Below are positions 1 to 8,246 of a DNA stretch of 45,802 nt, one piece after another. Positions within the stretch are counted from its first letter, which is position 1. Each line of letters begins with the position of its first letter. The notes under the pieces were generated by a model that was given only the letters and a program-made list of their open reading frames with translations, was not told the DNA's origin and made no database searches. The position numbers and the translations under genes are program-made. Source of the DNA: CAZGCA01 sp964524145 (GTDB taxonomy: Bacteria > Hydrogenedentota > CAZGCA01); assembly GCA_964524145.1 (NCBI GenBank), contig CAZGCA010000050.1, positions 1-45,802 on the forward strand. Direction: 5' to 3'.

Positions 1-108
1 CACCGCTTTGCATCATCCTCCCATAACAACACTTACCAGCAGCGCAAATGGCTCCGGTTCCCGGATGGTGAGACACCCGTTCCGCAACAGCGCCGGCCCA
101 CTTCTGTT

Positions 109-137
109 TTGACACGGTTGACCGGGTGTGATAGGAT
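109..137 (+). promoter_or_regulatory. Sigma-70 type promoter of the sugar ABC operon
   Basis: The sequence shows TTGACA at 109-114, a 17-base spacer, and TAGGAT at 132-137. It ends about 40 bases before the substrate-binding protein gene. No operator is obvious. The first 100 bases of the window hold no complete gene; on the minus strand a GGGAGG with an ATG close behind it at 11-22 may mark a divergent gene that leaves the window. Confidence 0.7.
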
Positions 138-178
138 ATCGTTTCGAGGGGTACACACCGCAATAAGAGGCTGTGACG

Positions 179-1156
179 ATGAGACCGGAAAGGGCGAGAA
201 TCACTTTTGACGTTGCTGTTCTGCTCGTTCTTGCGGGCGTTCTGTCTCTGGCGACGGGGTGCGGGAAGGAGCAGTCCGCAAGCACGGCTCAGCGCGCTAA
301 ACCTGTTCAGATAGGCGTCTCGCTGCTCACCCAGCAGCATATCTTCTACCAGGACCTGGAGCGCGCGATGCGCGATGCGGCCGCCGAGCACGGGTTCAAG
401 CTGTTCATCAACTACTCGGAGTTCGATCTCGCGAAACACGCCGACCATGTCGACAACTATCTCGTCCGCGGTGTGGACGCGATAGTCATCTGCCCCGCCG
501 ACTCGGAAGGTATCGCGGCAACGATAGAGAAGGCCAACGCCGCCCGAGTGCCGGTGTTTACCGCCGACATAGCGGCCCACGGCGGCGAGGTTGTCTCACA
601 CATCGCGTCCGATAACGTCCAGGGCGGTCGCGAGGCCGGCACGTACATTGCCAGGCTGCTCGGCGGCACGGGCAAGATAGCCATTATAGACAACCCGGAA
701 GCACAGTCCGTGCAGGCCCGCGTCCAGGGGTTCAAGGAGGTCATAGCAACGTATCCGGAGATAGAGATTGTCGCGGACGTGCCCGGGTACGCCGTGCGCG
801 ACCGGGCGATGGCCGCCACCGAGGACGTGCTCCAGGGATACCCCGAGTTGGACGGCATTTTCGGCATAAACGACGACTCGGCGCTCGGTGCGCTCGCGGC
901 CGTGGAAGCTGCCGGAAAGCAGAACCGCATCTTGATAGTCGGATACGACGCGGTGCCCGAAGCGCGCCAAGCCATACTCAAAGGGACCGCCCTGAAGGCC
1001 GACGTGGTTCAGCATCCGGAGAAGATCGGCCGGCAAACGATCGACACCGTGGCGAAACATCTGAAAGGCGATCAGGTCGAGCCGTGGATACCCGTGGAGG
1101 TTGGCATAGTCGACAAGGCGTCGCTCGAAGCAGAAGCGGCGGAACGGAAAAGCTGA
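179..1156 (+). CDS. Sugar ABC transporter substrate-binding lipoprotein (RbsB-like)
   Basis: A periplasmic binding protein of the ribose/galactose family (Peripla_BP_4 fold), expected to capture a sugar and deliver it to the importer encoded next to it. The N-terminus has a hydrophobic stretch ending in LATGC, so Cys28 is the likely lipidated residue. The body shows family features: an IGVSLLTQQH opening strand, the DAIVICPADSEG hinge region, and FGINDDSALGAL. I chose ATG 179 because AGAGG at 166-170 is 8 bases upstream; the GTG at 173 is only 2 bases from it. The ATPase gene starts 18 bases after the stop. The ligand cannot be read from sequence; nearby glycosidase genes suggest a sugar released from plant or algal glycans. 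Confidence 0.92.
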   Translation: MRPERARITFDVAVLLVLAGVLSLATGCGKEQSASTAQRAKPVQIGVSLLTQQHIFYQDLERAMRDAAAEHGFKLFINYSEFDLAKHADHVDNYLVRGVDAIVICPADSEGIAATIEKANAARVPVFTADIAAHGGEVVSHIASDNVQGGREAGTYIARLLGGTGKIAIIDNPEAQSVQARVQGFKEVIATYPEIEIVADVPGYAVRDRAMAATEDVLQGYPELDGIFGINDDSALGALAAVEAAGKQNRILIVGYDAVPEARQAILKGTALKADVVQHPEKIGRQTIDTVAKHLKGDQVEPWIPVEVGIVDKASLEAEAAERKS

Positions 1157-1174
1157 GGAAGGTTCTCGAAAACG

Positions 1175-2710
1175 ATGGCTGGTCAACGTAACGATACGAA
1201 CCATACCGTGTTGCGCATGAAGCAGATCACCAAGACCTATCCCGGCGTGTTAGCGCTCGACAAGGTCGATTTCGAGCTTCACGCGGGCGAAGTACACGCG
1301 CTTGTCGGAGAGAACGGCGCCGGCAAGTCCACGCTCGTGAAGATACTCTCGGGCGCCATCCCGATGGACAGCGGACAGATAGAGTTCGACGGCGCGCCCG
1401 TGCATATCACCTCGCCACACCACGCCCAGGAGCTCGGGATAAGCATGATATACCAGGAGTTCAACCTGAGCCCGTTCCTCAGCGTCGCCGAAAACATCTT
1501 TCTCGGCAAGGAACCTACCCGCCGGCCCGTCCCCTTTGTTGACTGGCGCAAGATGCGCGATGACGCGCGCGGCCTCCTCGCCCGCATAGGGCTCGACATC
1601 GACGTGCGCCGCAAGATAAACGAGCTGAGCGTCGCCGAGCAGCAGATGGTCGAGATAGCGAAAGCGCTCTCGTTCAACGCGAAGATAATCGTGATGGACG
1701 AACCGAGCGCAGCGCTCACCGACAGGGAAGTCGAAGCGCTCTTCAACCTCATCCGATCATTGAAAACCGAAGGGATAGGTATCATCTACATATCGCACCG
1801 TATGGAGGAGATGTTCGAGGTCGGCGACGTGGTTACCGTCATGCGCGACGGCAAGAAGGTCGACACGCGACAGGTCGCCGATACCAACCGCGAGGAAGTC
1901 ATCAAGATGATGGTCGGCAGGACCCTGACAGAGGAGTTTCCGAAAGAACTGTTCGAACGTGGCGACGAGATTCTGCGCGTCGAGGGGTTGAGGCGCGAGG
2001 GGTTCCTGCACGATATCAGCTTCAACGTCTACAAGGGCGAGATACTCGGCATCACCGGGCTTGTCGGCGCGAGAAGAACCGAGCTGTTGCGGGCGCTCTT
2101 CGGCGCGGACCCCGTGGATGCCGGTAACGTCTACCTGGAAGGAAAACGCATACGCGTGCGGTCTCCGCAAGAGGCGATCCGGCTCGGTATCGGTCTGCTC
2201 ACGGAAGACCGGAAAAACCAGGGACTCGTGCTCGGGATGACTGTTCGCGAAAACACCACCCTGGCTAACCTCAAATCGCTGGTGAAACGTTTGTTTATCG
2301 ACAGGCGGCGCGAGCGCGAAGCGACGGCGATGTATCGAGACGAGCTCAAGATAAAGACCCCGAGCATCGAACAGATCGTGCGCAACCTCAGCGGCGGCAA
2401 CCAGCAGAAGGTCGTGCTTGCCAAATGGTTATTCACCGAATCGAAGCTGCTTCTGTTCGACGAACCGACCCGGGGTATAGACGTCGGGGCCAAGACCGAG
2501 ATATACCGGCTCATGAACCAGCTTGTCCGCGAAGGCAAGGGTGCCGTGATGGTGTCGAGCGAGCTGCCCGAGATCCTGGCGATGTGCGACAGGATAATCG
2601 TGATGCACGAGGGTGTGATTGCCGGCACGCTCGACCACGCCGAGGCGACCCAGGAAAAAGTGATGCACCTTGCCACGGGAGGGGGCGCGGTTGGTACGGA
2701 AGGTTGCTGA
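1175..2710 (+). CDS. Sugar ABC transporter, double ATP-binding protein (RbsA/MglA-like)
   Basis: The 511-aa ATPase of a CUT2-type sugar importer, with two ATPase domains in one chain. Domain 1 has Walker A GENGAGKST, signature-like LSVAEQQ and Walker B IIVMDEPSAAL. Domain 2 has an altered Walker A region (GLVGARRTE), signature LSGGNQQKVVLAKW and LLLFDEPTRGIDVG. Loss of the classical P-loop in the second half is normal for this family. GAGGAAGG lies about 12 bases before the ATG. It follows the binding protein gene by 18 bases and overlaps the permease gene, so the three genes form one operon. Confidence 0.95.
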   Translation: MAGQRNDTNHTVLRMKQITKTYPGVLALDKVDFELHAGEVHALVGENGAGKSTLVKILSGAIPMDSGQIEFDGAPVHITSPHHAQELGISMIYQEFNLSPFLSVAENIFLGKEPTRRPVPFVDWRKMRDDARGLLARIGLDIDVRRKINELSVAEQQMVEIAKALSFNAKIIVMDEPSAALTDREVEALFNLIRSLKTEGIGIIYISHRMEEMFEVGDVVTVMRDGKKVDTRQVADTNREEVIKMMVGRTLTEEFPKELFERGDEILRVEGLRREGFLHDISFNVYKGEILGITGLVGARRTELLRALFGADPVDAGNVYLEGKRIRVRSPQEAIRLGIGLLTEDRKNQGLVLGMTVRENTTLANLKSLVKRLFIDRRREREATAMYRDELKIKTPSIEQIVRNLSGGNQQKVVLAKWLFTESKLLLFDEPTRGIDVGAKTEIYRLMNQLVREGKGAVMVSSELPEILAMCDRIIVMHEGVIAGTLDHAEATQEKVMHLATGGGAVGTEGC

Positions 2711-3632
2711 GCGGTACGGTATCGTCGTTGCACTGGTCATCGAGTTCGTTGTCTTCGCCATCATCGCCGATTCGTTCCTGACGGTCGGCAACTTCGTTAA
2801 CGCCGTCAACCAGGCAGCCGTCATAGGCATCATTGCCGTCGGGATGACGTTCGTGATAATCGTCGGCGGAATAGACCTCTCGGTCGGGTCGCTCGTGGCG
2901 TTCGTCGGCGTTATAGTGGGCGGGCTGATGCAGACGAACCTCGCGCCTCCCCTGCCGATGTACGCGGTATCCGTTCTGGTCGGCCTGGCAGCCGGAGCCG
3001 GGGTGGGCGCGTTTTCGGGTTTCATGATCACTCGGTTCCGCATTGCGCCGTTTATCGTGACGCTCGCACTGATGAGCTCGCTTCGCGGTGCCGCGTTCAT
3101 TATCTGCAAAGGCCGGCCGTTCGGCGGTCAGCCCGAGGTGTTCAAGGCCATCGGGCGCGGTCACATTCTGAGAGTGCCCGTACCCGTCCTGATCATGCTC
3201 GCGACATTTGCCATCGGCATGGTGGTGCTGCGCAAAACGCGGTTCGGCACGTACGTCTACGCCATCGGCGGCAACGAGGAGGCCGCGCGACTCTCCGGGG
3301 TCGACGTCAGGCGGGTCAAGATGCGCGTATTCATGATTATAGGCACCCTCAGCGCGCTGAGCGGCGTCGTCCTTGCGTCCCGGCTCGGTGCCGGCGACCC
3401 GAAAGCAGCCGAGATGTATGAGCTCGACGTCATCGCGTCAACGGTCGTCGGCGGTACCAGCCTTATGGGCGGTGTCGGCAAGATATGGGGCACGTTCGTC
3501 GGCGTCATGATCATCCAGGTGCTTCGCAACGGGCTCAACCTCTGCCACGTCTCCGATTACTGGCAGCGGGTAGCAATCGGCGGCGTCATACTGGGCGCCG
3601 TCCTGCTCGATCAGCTCAAGAAACGGACATGA
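2691..3632 (+). CDS. Sugar ABC transporter permease (RbsC-like)
   Basis: An inner-membrane permease of the BPD_transp_2 family with many hydrophobic segments. Family motifs include IIVGGIDLSVGSLVAF near the N-terminus, the cytoplasmic loop AIGGNEEAARLSGVDV, and GGTSLMGGVGKIWGT. No in-frame ATG lies at the 5' end. I chose TTG 2691 because GGGAGGGGG at 2677-2685 is 5 bases upstream, giving 313 aa starting MVRKVAERYG. A TTG at 2670 would add 7 residues but has no ribosome site. The start lies inside the last codons of the ATPase gene (20-base overlap), which suggests translational coupling. Confidence 0.9.
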   Translation: MVRKVAERYGIVVALVIEFVVFAIIADSFLTVGNFVNAVNQAAVIGIIAVGMTFVIIVGGIDLSVGSLVAFVGVIVGGLMQTNLAPPLPMYAVSVLVGLAAGAGVGAFSGFMITRFRIAPFIVTLALMSSLRGAAFIICKGRPFGGQPEVFKAIGRGHILRVPVPVLIMLATFAIGMVVLRKTRFGTYVYAIGGNEEAARLSGVDVRRVKMRVFMIIGTLSALSGVVLASRLGAGDPKAAEMYELDVIASTVVGGTSLMGGVGKIWGTFVGVMIIQVLRNGLNLCHVSDYWQRVAIGGVILGAVLLDQLKKRT

Positions 3633-3697
3633 CAAGACGACTCGCGGGTTGCGCTGTCGACAGGCACCCAATTGGCAACGCGAATCCTCCTTCTGTG

Positions 3698-3727
3698 TTG
3701 ACAATCTTCCGCAAGAAGGGGTATATT
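3698..3727 (+). promoter_or_regulatory. Sigma-70 type promoter of the pseudopilin gene
   Basis: TTGACA at 3698-3703 is followed, after 17-18 bases, by GTATAT/TATATT at 3721-3727. The start codon is about 65 bases downstream. The direct repeat AATTGGCAA occurs at 3670-3678 and 3756-3764, on either side of the promoter; its meaning is unknown. Confidence 0.7.
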
Positions 3728-3792
3728 GGTGCCCAATGTATTGCCTATGGAAGGGAATTGGCAAGACACTGACTGAGAGAAAAGGAGCTATC

Positions 3793-4656
3793 ATGCTATT
3801 CCGCAAAGCACACACCGGATTTACGCTCATAGAGCTTCTCGTTGTCATAGCCATTATCGGAATACTCGCGGCCATACTGCTGCCGGCACTTGCCCGGGCA
3901 CGGGAGGCTGCTCGCAGAGCGTCCTGCCAGAACAATCTTAAACAGATAGGGTTGTCCATGCGTATGTACGCGGACGAGTGGAACGGCCGGTACCCGCGTG
4001 TGATGGGCGTTCCGGCTGAGGGGGTCTATTCGGAAGCGGTCCTCGGACGTGCGAACTTCGTGGCAATGTTCGACGGGCGGGCGATGTATCCGGAGTACTT
4101 GAGCGATGTTGCCGTGCTCGTGTGTCCGTCCGATAACGAGGCGACCGCTGACCCAGGCATATTTGGCCGGGAAGACCTCGACGCGGACGGCGTACCGGAC
4201 AGGGAGGGCAAAGTAAACCCGTACAACATCGACGACCCCTCCTACGACTATTTCGGGTTCGTCTTCACTCGAGAGATGACATTCGTCCAACTCTTTCTTT
4301 ATCTGATGGGACAGGGAGCACTGACGACTCCCGACCTCCCGGTTCTCGACCAGGACGCACCGGTCCCGGGCGGCCATGGCAGCGCGATTGGCGGCGATAC
4401 CGTCTACCGGCTGCGCGACGGGATCAACCGGTTCCTGGTAACCGACATCAACAACCCGGCGGCCAGCGCGATCGCCGATTCGGAGGTGCCCATTATGTGG
4501 GACCTCGTGACCAACCGGCCCGAGCGATTCAGCCATGTTCCCGGCGGTTCGAACGTTTTGTTCCTCGACGGCCACGTCGAGTTCCTCAAGTACCCGAGCC
4601 GGTTTCCTGTCACCAAGGAGTTCGCCGACGCCGTCGGTTACGAGGAGACTCCGTAA
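3793..4656 (+). CDS. Type II secretion-like pseudopilin (H-X-DG family)
   Basis: A 287-aa prepilin-type protein. Residues 9-28 hold the class III signal: G before FTLIELLVVIAIIGILAAI, with Glu at +5 of the mature protein, then the usual AREAARRASCQNNLKQIGLS segment. The C-terminus has the processing-associated motif, here H-VPGGSNVLFL-DGHVEF, i.e. ten residues between His and Asp rather than nine. Such proteins occur in large families in Planctomycetes, Lentisphaerae and related phyla. Individual roles are mostly unknown; assembly into T2SS-like pseudopili or surface structures is likely. ATG 3793 has AAAGGAG at 3781-3787. No pilus or secretion gene lies beside it, so it is an orphan copy. 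Confidence 0.93.
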   Translation: MLFRKAHTGFTLIELLVVIAIIGILAAILLPALARAREAARRASCQNNLKQIGLSMRMYADEWNGRYPRVMGVPAEGVYSEAVLGRANFVAMFDGRAMYPEYLSDVAVLVCPSDNEATADPGIFGREDLDADGVPDREGKVNPYNIDDPSYDYFGFVFTREMTFVQLFLYLMGQGALTTPDLPVLDQDAPVPGGHGSAIGGDTVYRLRDGINRFLVTDINNPAASAIADSEVPIMWDLVTNRPERFSHVPGGSNVLFLDGHVEFLKYPSRFPVTKEFADAVGYEETP

Positions 4657-4773
4657 CCATATTCCCAACTCGTGCTCGCCCTGGCCGGGTTACGCCGTTA
4701 AGAGCCCAAATATCCCGGAAGCCCTGCCGATACCGGAGCACCACCGCCCGAAGCATCCTTCTCACGGCTTGTG

Positions 4774-4802
4774 TTCGATCTGCCGCCATAGCGTGCTATA
4801 AT
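4774..4802 (+). promoter_or_regulatory. Possible promoter of the GH36-like gene
   Basis: A perfect TATAAT at 4797-4802 is preceded 17 bases upstream by a poor -35 (TTCGAT, 4774-4779). A weak -35 with a perfect -10 often indicates activator dependence, but no operator is visible. The rest of 4657-4853 shows no gene or terminator that I can support. Confidence 0.45.
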
Positions 4803-4853
4803 GCCCCCGGTTTCAAGGTGGCGCATGTCGGTCTTGCAGGAGAGGGACAGGTC

Positions 4854-6884
4854 ATGAGCGTTGACACACGCGTTCTCAGCATTCTGGTTGCTTCAGGCAT
4901 TGTTCTTCTTACCTGCACGGCCGTTTGTGGAGCGGAGCCGGCCTTCGTTCGGCAGAACGGCGAGCAATGGGTTATCGGCAACGGCTCGCTGGAACGGCAC
5001 CTGCATATCGATTCCAAGGCGGTTCGGACGACACGGATTCGCAACCGGATTGCCGGTATCGACTACCCCGTGGATTCCATCGAGTTCGCCGTCAGGCTCG
5101 TCGCCGGGAACGGCACGGGCGACGTGCTCGACAGCAACAACGTGAAGGTTGTGCGGGTCGAGAAGTCGAAGACCGACGCGGACGCTGCACACCTGGTGGT
5201 CGCGTGCGAGACGCCGAACGCTGCTGTCCCTCTCATCGAGGTCCACTACGAGATCGGCTCCAGCTCGTTCTATATGCGCAAATGGCTGTCGATAACGGGC
5301 ACTTCCGCTGATCGGGTGATAGACTCGGTTGTCCTGGAAAAGATTGCCCCGACCGACCCGAAGCTGTTGTCCAAGATCGAGCTGTGGCCGAAGGACCGGG
5401 ACGCCAGCTCGGCCTGGCAGCAACAGGTCATCGCCTACGAGCTCGGCCAGCCTGTGTACGCAGAGACGCTGTTCTTCGGGATCGAGTATCCCGCCGCGCA
5501 GACCGGTCTCGACGACGGTGCCATCGTGCTCGCGTACAAGAGCGGGCTGCCTCCGTCCCGAGAAGGCACCGCCACCCGAAAGGCTGTTCTGGGCGTCGCG
5601 CCCGCGGGCGGCACGGCACGAAGCTTCTTCCGGTACATCGACGAGATACGCGGGCCCAGACTACGCCCGTTTCTGCTCTACAACACGTGGTTTACGATGG
5701 GCAAAGGGGTAACTGAGAAGCGGGTGATGCGCAACGTCGCGACGCTGAAGGAGCAGCTTGTGGACAAGCACGGCCTGCGGCTCGATTCGTACGTGGTTGA
5801 CGACGGATGGGACACCGTCAACGACCTGTGGCGCATCGATACGAGGAAGTTCCCGCACCGGTTCGACACGATAGCCGAGGGCGCGGCGCGACTCGGGACG
5901 CGGCTCGGGCTGTGGTACAACCCGCAGGGGAACCACACGAACGGGTGCGGCAGGTCGCAGGCCGCAATCGCGCGGGGGTTCGAGCGAAGCACCGCCCGCA
6001 GCCAATACACCGATTATTACCTCTGCCTGCAGGCGCCGAACTACAACCGGCGATTCCGCGATTCCGTGCGTAAAATGGTCAGTGAGTATGAGTTGAGCCA
6101 CCTGAAGTTCGACGGTCTCCAGGGGTGCCTCTGCGAAGACCCGAGCCACGGCCACCGGGCCGGCGAGTACGCATTTGTCGGGCTCTGCGACGCCTGGATC
6201 GATATGCTCGAGGATGTTCGACGCCAATCGCAGGATATCTCGATCATCTTCACCAACGGGTCATGGCCCAGCCCCTGGTGGCTGATGTATTGCGACGCGA
6301 TTTGTGCGGGGCTCACCGGCGACCACGGCCAGATCGGATGGGATGTCCGGGACAAGGACGTCTACAACGCCGTCCACCGGTATGCGTTTCCCATCCACTC
6401 GATGATGCTCCACGGGATAGCGAAAACCGAGACCGCCGACACGCGCGACTTCAAGAACCAGGTTATGATGTATCTCGGGCGCGGGCTCATGCTCTGGGAA
6501 CTGTACGTCAGCCCGAAGATCATGACGCAGGACGAACTGGACTTCCTTGCCGAGACGCTCGCATGGGGCAAGAAGCGCTCTGGACTACTCGCCACAAGCC
6601 AGATGATCCTCGGCAACCCCTTCAACAACGAGGTGTACGGCTACATGCATCTCAAAAACCGGCAAGGGCTGCTCTTTCTCAGAAACCCTGCCGCAGCAGA
6701 AGCGACGGCGACGCTGCACATCGAGCGCGACGTCATGCTGCACGAGCCGGGACACGCCTCCTGTCAGTTGAACGGCATTTACCCACACGAAAACCAGATT
6801 ACACGCACCGCCGACCGCAACGACACTGTCAACATCCAAATGGAACCGGACAGCGTCATGGCTTTCGATCTGAAGGTTGACTGA
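4854..6884 (+). CDS. Secreted GH36/clan GH-D-like glycoside hydrolase (alpha-galactosidase-like)
   Basis: A 676-aa exported protein with a Sec signal peptide (hydrophobic residues 8-25, likely cut after VCGA). The N-terminal half is a beta-rich super-sandwich-like region; the centre looks like a clan GH-D (beta/alpha)8 barrel. Visible motifs are SYVVDDGWD (about residues 311-319, matching the DDGW strand of GH36), LGLWYNPQGN, and HLKFDGLQG (about 416-424), where the Asp takes the place of the GH36 nucleophile. An Asp in MYCDAICAG may be the acid/base. Substrate could be an alpha-galactoside or another alpha-glycoside. ATG 4854 has AGGAGAGG 8 bases upstream; upstream in-frame codons have no signal. 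Confidence 0.82.
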   Translation: MSVDTRVLSILVASGIVLLTCTAVCGAEPAFVRQNGEQWVIGNGSLERHLHIDSKAVRTTRIRNRIAGIDYPVDSIEFAVRLVAGNGTGDVLDSNNVKVVRVEKSKTDADAAHLVVACETPNAAVPLIEVHYEIGSSSFYMRKWLSITGTSADRVIDSVVLEKIAPTDPKLLSKIELWPKDRDASSAWQQQVIAYELGQPVYAETLFFGIEYPAAQTGLDDGAIVLAYKSGLPPSREGTATRKAVLGVAPAGGTARSFFRYIDEIRGPRLRPFLLYNTWFTMGKGVTEKRVMRNVATLKEQLVDKHGLRLDSYVVDDGWDTVNDLWRIDTRKFPHRFDTIAEGAARLGTRLGLWYNPQGNHTNGCGRSQAAIARGFERSTARSQYTDYYLCLQAPNYNRRFRDSVRKMVSEYELSHLKFDGLQGCLCEDPSHGHRAGEYAFVGLCDAWIDMLEDVRRQSQDISIIFTNGSWPSPWWLMYCDAICAGLTGDHGQIGWDVRDKDVYNAVHRYAFPIHSMMLHGIAKTETADTRDFKNQVMMYLGRGLMLWELYVSPKIMTQDELDFLAETLAWGKKRSGLLATSQMILGNPFNNEVYGYMHLKNRQGLLFLRNPAAAEATATLHIERDVMLHEPGHASCQLNGIYPHENQITRTADRNDTVNIQMEPDSVMAFDLKVD

Positions 6885-6904
6885 TAGAAAGCTTTTCCCG
6901 GCAC

Positions 6905-6933
6905 TTGACAAATGTCCTGGCATATGTTACAAT
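6905..6933 (+). promoter_or_regulatory. Strong promoter of the Rrf2 regulator gene
   Basis: TTGACA at 6905-6910, a 17-base spacer and TACAAT at 6928-6933, one of the best matches to the sigma-70 consensus in the window. A possible operator follows at once. Confidence 0.8.
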
Positions 6934-6935
6934 TC

Positions 6936-6950
6936 CGATTGAGTTAGTCG
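6936..6950. promoter_or_regulatory. Candidate Rrf2 operator (autoregulation)
   Basis: CGATT-N5-AGTCG is a near-perfect inverted repeat (one mismatch) placed between the -10 box and the ribosome site of the Rrf2 gene, where bound protein would block transcription. Its right half fits the YAGTC core of the known IscR type 1 site. The 11-mer CAATTCCGATT (6930-6940) recurs as CAATACCGATA at 7488-7498, just before cysH. Binding by the Rrf2 protein is inference. Confidence 0.4.
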
Positions 6951-6963
6951 AGAAGGAGGCTGT

Positions 6964-7413
6964 ATGCTCGTTAATCAGAAGTGTCAGTATGCGTTACGCG
7001 CTGTCTTCGAGCTTGCGCGGCAAAACGGCCACGGACCCGTCAAGATAGCGGAGATTGCCGAAGCTCAGGCAATTCCACCACGGTTTCTCGAGGTAATACT
7101 GAGCCAGCTCAAACAGGCGGGATTCGTCGACTCGCGCAGGGGCAGCCAGGGCGGGTACTTCCTGGTTCGTTCGCCGGAGCAGTTGACCGTAGGCGAGGTG
7201 ATCCGATTCATGCAGGGGCCTGTGGGGCCGGTCGGCTGTGTGACGGGAAGGCAGGATAACGAATGTCCACTCCACGGTGATTGCGTCTTTTTGCCAATGT
7301 GGGAGAAGGTTCGCAAGGCTATTTCGGGCGTATACGACAACACCACGCTGAAGGATCTCTTGGACCAGCAAGGAGGTCAAACTGACGGCCATGTACCATG
7401 CTACTCGATTTGA
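6964..7413 (+). CDS. Rrf2 family transcriptional regulator (CymR/IscR-like)
   Basis: A 149-aa winged-helix regulator. The N-terminus (MLVNQKCQYALRAVFELA) and the recognition region IPPRFLEVILSQLKQAGFVDS, followed by the wing RRGSQGGY, are typical of Rrf2 proteins. Three cysteines in the sensor region have the spacing C-X8-C-X5-C, compared with C-X5-C-X5-C in IscR, so an Fe-S cluster or thiol sensor is possible but unproven. AAGGAGG lies 4 bases before ATG 6964. Next to cysH-cysK and facing cysE, it most likely controls cysteine or sulfur assimilation, as CymR does in Firmicutes. Confidence 0.9.
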   Translation: MLVNQKCQYALRAVFELARQNGHGPVKIAEIAEAQAIPPRFLEVILSQLKQAGFVDSRRGSQGGYFLVRSPEQLTVGEVIRFMQGPVGPVGCVTGRQDNECPLHGDCVFLPMWEKVRKAISGVYDNTTLKDLLDQQGGQTDGHVPCYSI

Positions 7414-7442
7414 GGAGGGGCGGCCTTTTTTTGTCGCCCATA

Positions 7443-7461
7443 CCCGACTTGTTCGGTCGGG
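7443..7461 (+). other. Hairpin between the Rrf2 gene and cysH
   Basis: CCCGAC (7443-7448) and GTCGGG (7456-7461) form a 6-base-pair stem with a 7-base loop. No T-run follows, so it is not a clear terminator. It could slow readthrough, protect the mRNA, or be an operator. Confidence 0.35.
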
Positions 7462-7517
7462 AAGGTCGGCAGTGGTGTTGTTTGGTGCAATACCGATAAG
7501 CAGAGGAGGTATTAGCT

Positions 7518-8234
7518 ATGCCGCTTGTCGCAGTTCAGGAAGATGTACGGAGCTTGGTGGACGGTCTCAACTTCGCACAGAAAGTCAACCGTTCGCTAGG
7601 GTTGATTCGCGAGGCGTACGAGGAGTATGGTAACAGGTTGGTTGTCGCCAACAGTCTGGGCAAGGATTCGGTTGCTGTCTGGGACCTGGCAAAACGCGTC
7701 AGCCCGGATATCCGGGGATTCATCGTAACGACACGGTTCAAGCCGAAGGAGACGGTGGCCTTCATGAACGAGACGGTGGCGCGTTACCCGGAGCTCGAAG
7801 TCTACCGGAATGATGAGTCGATTCCCGAGAGGCTGTACGAGACGGACCCGGACCGTTGTTGCGACATTCTGAAAGTCGAACCGACACGGCGGGCGATAGA
7901 GGAGATGAATGTTGCCTGCTGGGTGACAGGTCTTCGCTGTACGGAAGGGCGAACCCGGACGGATTTCCAGGAGATCGAGGAGCGCGACAAGGATCTCATC
8001 AAGCTCAACCCGATACTAATCTGGCATGAGCGAGAGGTCTGGGAGTACCTGGCGCTCAATGGGGTGCCGGTGAACCCGCTTTACACCAAGGGGTACCGTT
8101 CGCTGGGATGCGAGCCGTGCACGCGCATTACGACCAGCCCGGACGAACGCGCGGGTCGCTGGATAGGTACGAGCAAGTGCGGCGGGGAGTGCGGGATTCA
8201 CACGCGACCGCTCAAGTTGGACTACCAGATATAA
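7518..8234 (+). CDS. cysH: Assimilatory adenylyl-sulfate (APS) reductase
   Basis: A 238-aa enzyme that reduces APS to sulfite and AMP with electrons from thioredoxin. The nucleotide-binding loop is NSLGKDS (a variant of SGGKDS, about residues 45-51). Cys114-Cys115 and Cys198-x-x-Cys201 are the four [4Fe-4S] ligands that separate APS reductases from cluster-free PAPS reductases. The catalytic cysteine is Cys225 in ECGIH, close to the C-terminus. AGAGGAGG lies 8 bases before ATG 7518. cysK follows after 12 bases, so sulfite made here probably ends up as cysteine; no sulfate activation or sulfite reductase genes are in the window. Confidence 0.9.
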   Translation: MPLVAVQEDVRSLVDGLNFAQKVNRSLGLIREAYEEYGNRLVVANSLGKDSVAVWDLAKRVSPDIRGFIVTTRFKPKETVAFMNETVARYPELEVYRNDESIPERLYETDPDRCCDILKVEPTRRAIEEMNVACWVTGLRCTEGRTRTDFQEIEERDKDLIKLNPILIWHEREVWEYLALNGVPVNPLYTKGYRSLGCEPCTRITTSPDERAGRWIGTSKCGGECGIHTRPLKLDYQI

Positions 8235-8246
8235 GGAGACAGGCAG

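Noticed and set aside
4657..4853. A tRNA gene, because of GTTCGATC at about 4773-4780
   Set aside because: No acceptor stem or anticodon arm can be folded around it; it is part of the promoter region.
7443..7461. A rho-independent terminator after the Rrf2 gene
   Set aside because: The stem has no following T-run; the T-rich stretch at about 7427-7434 lies before it.
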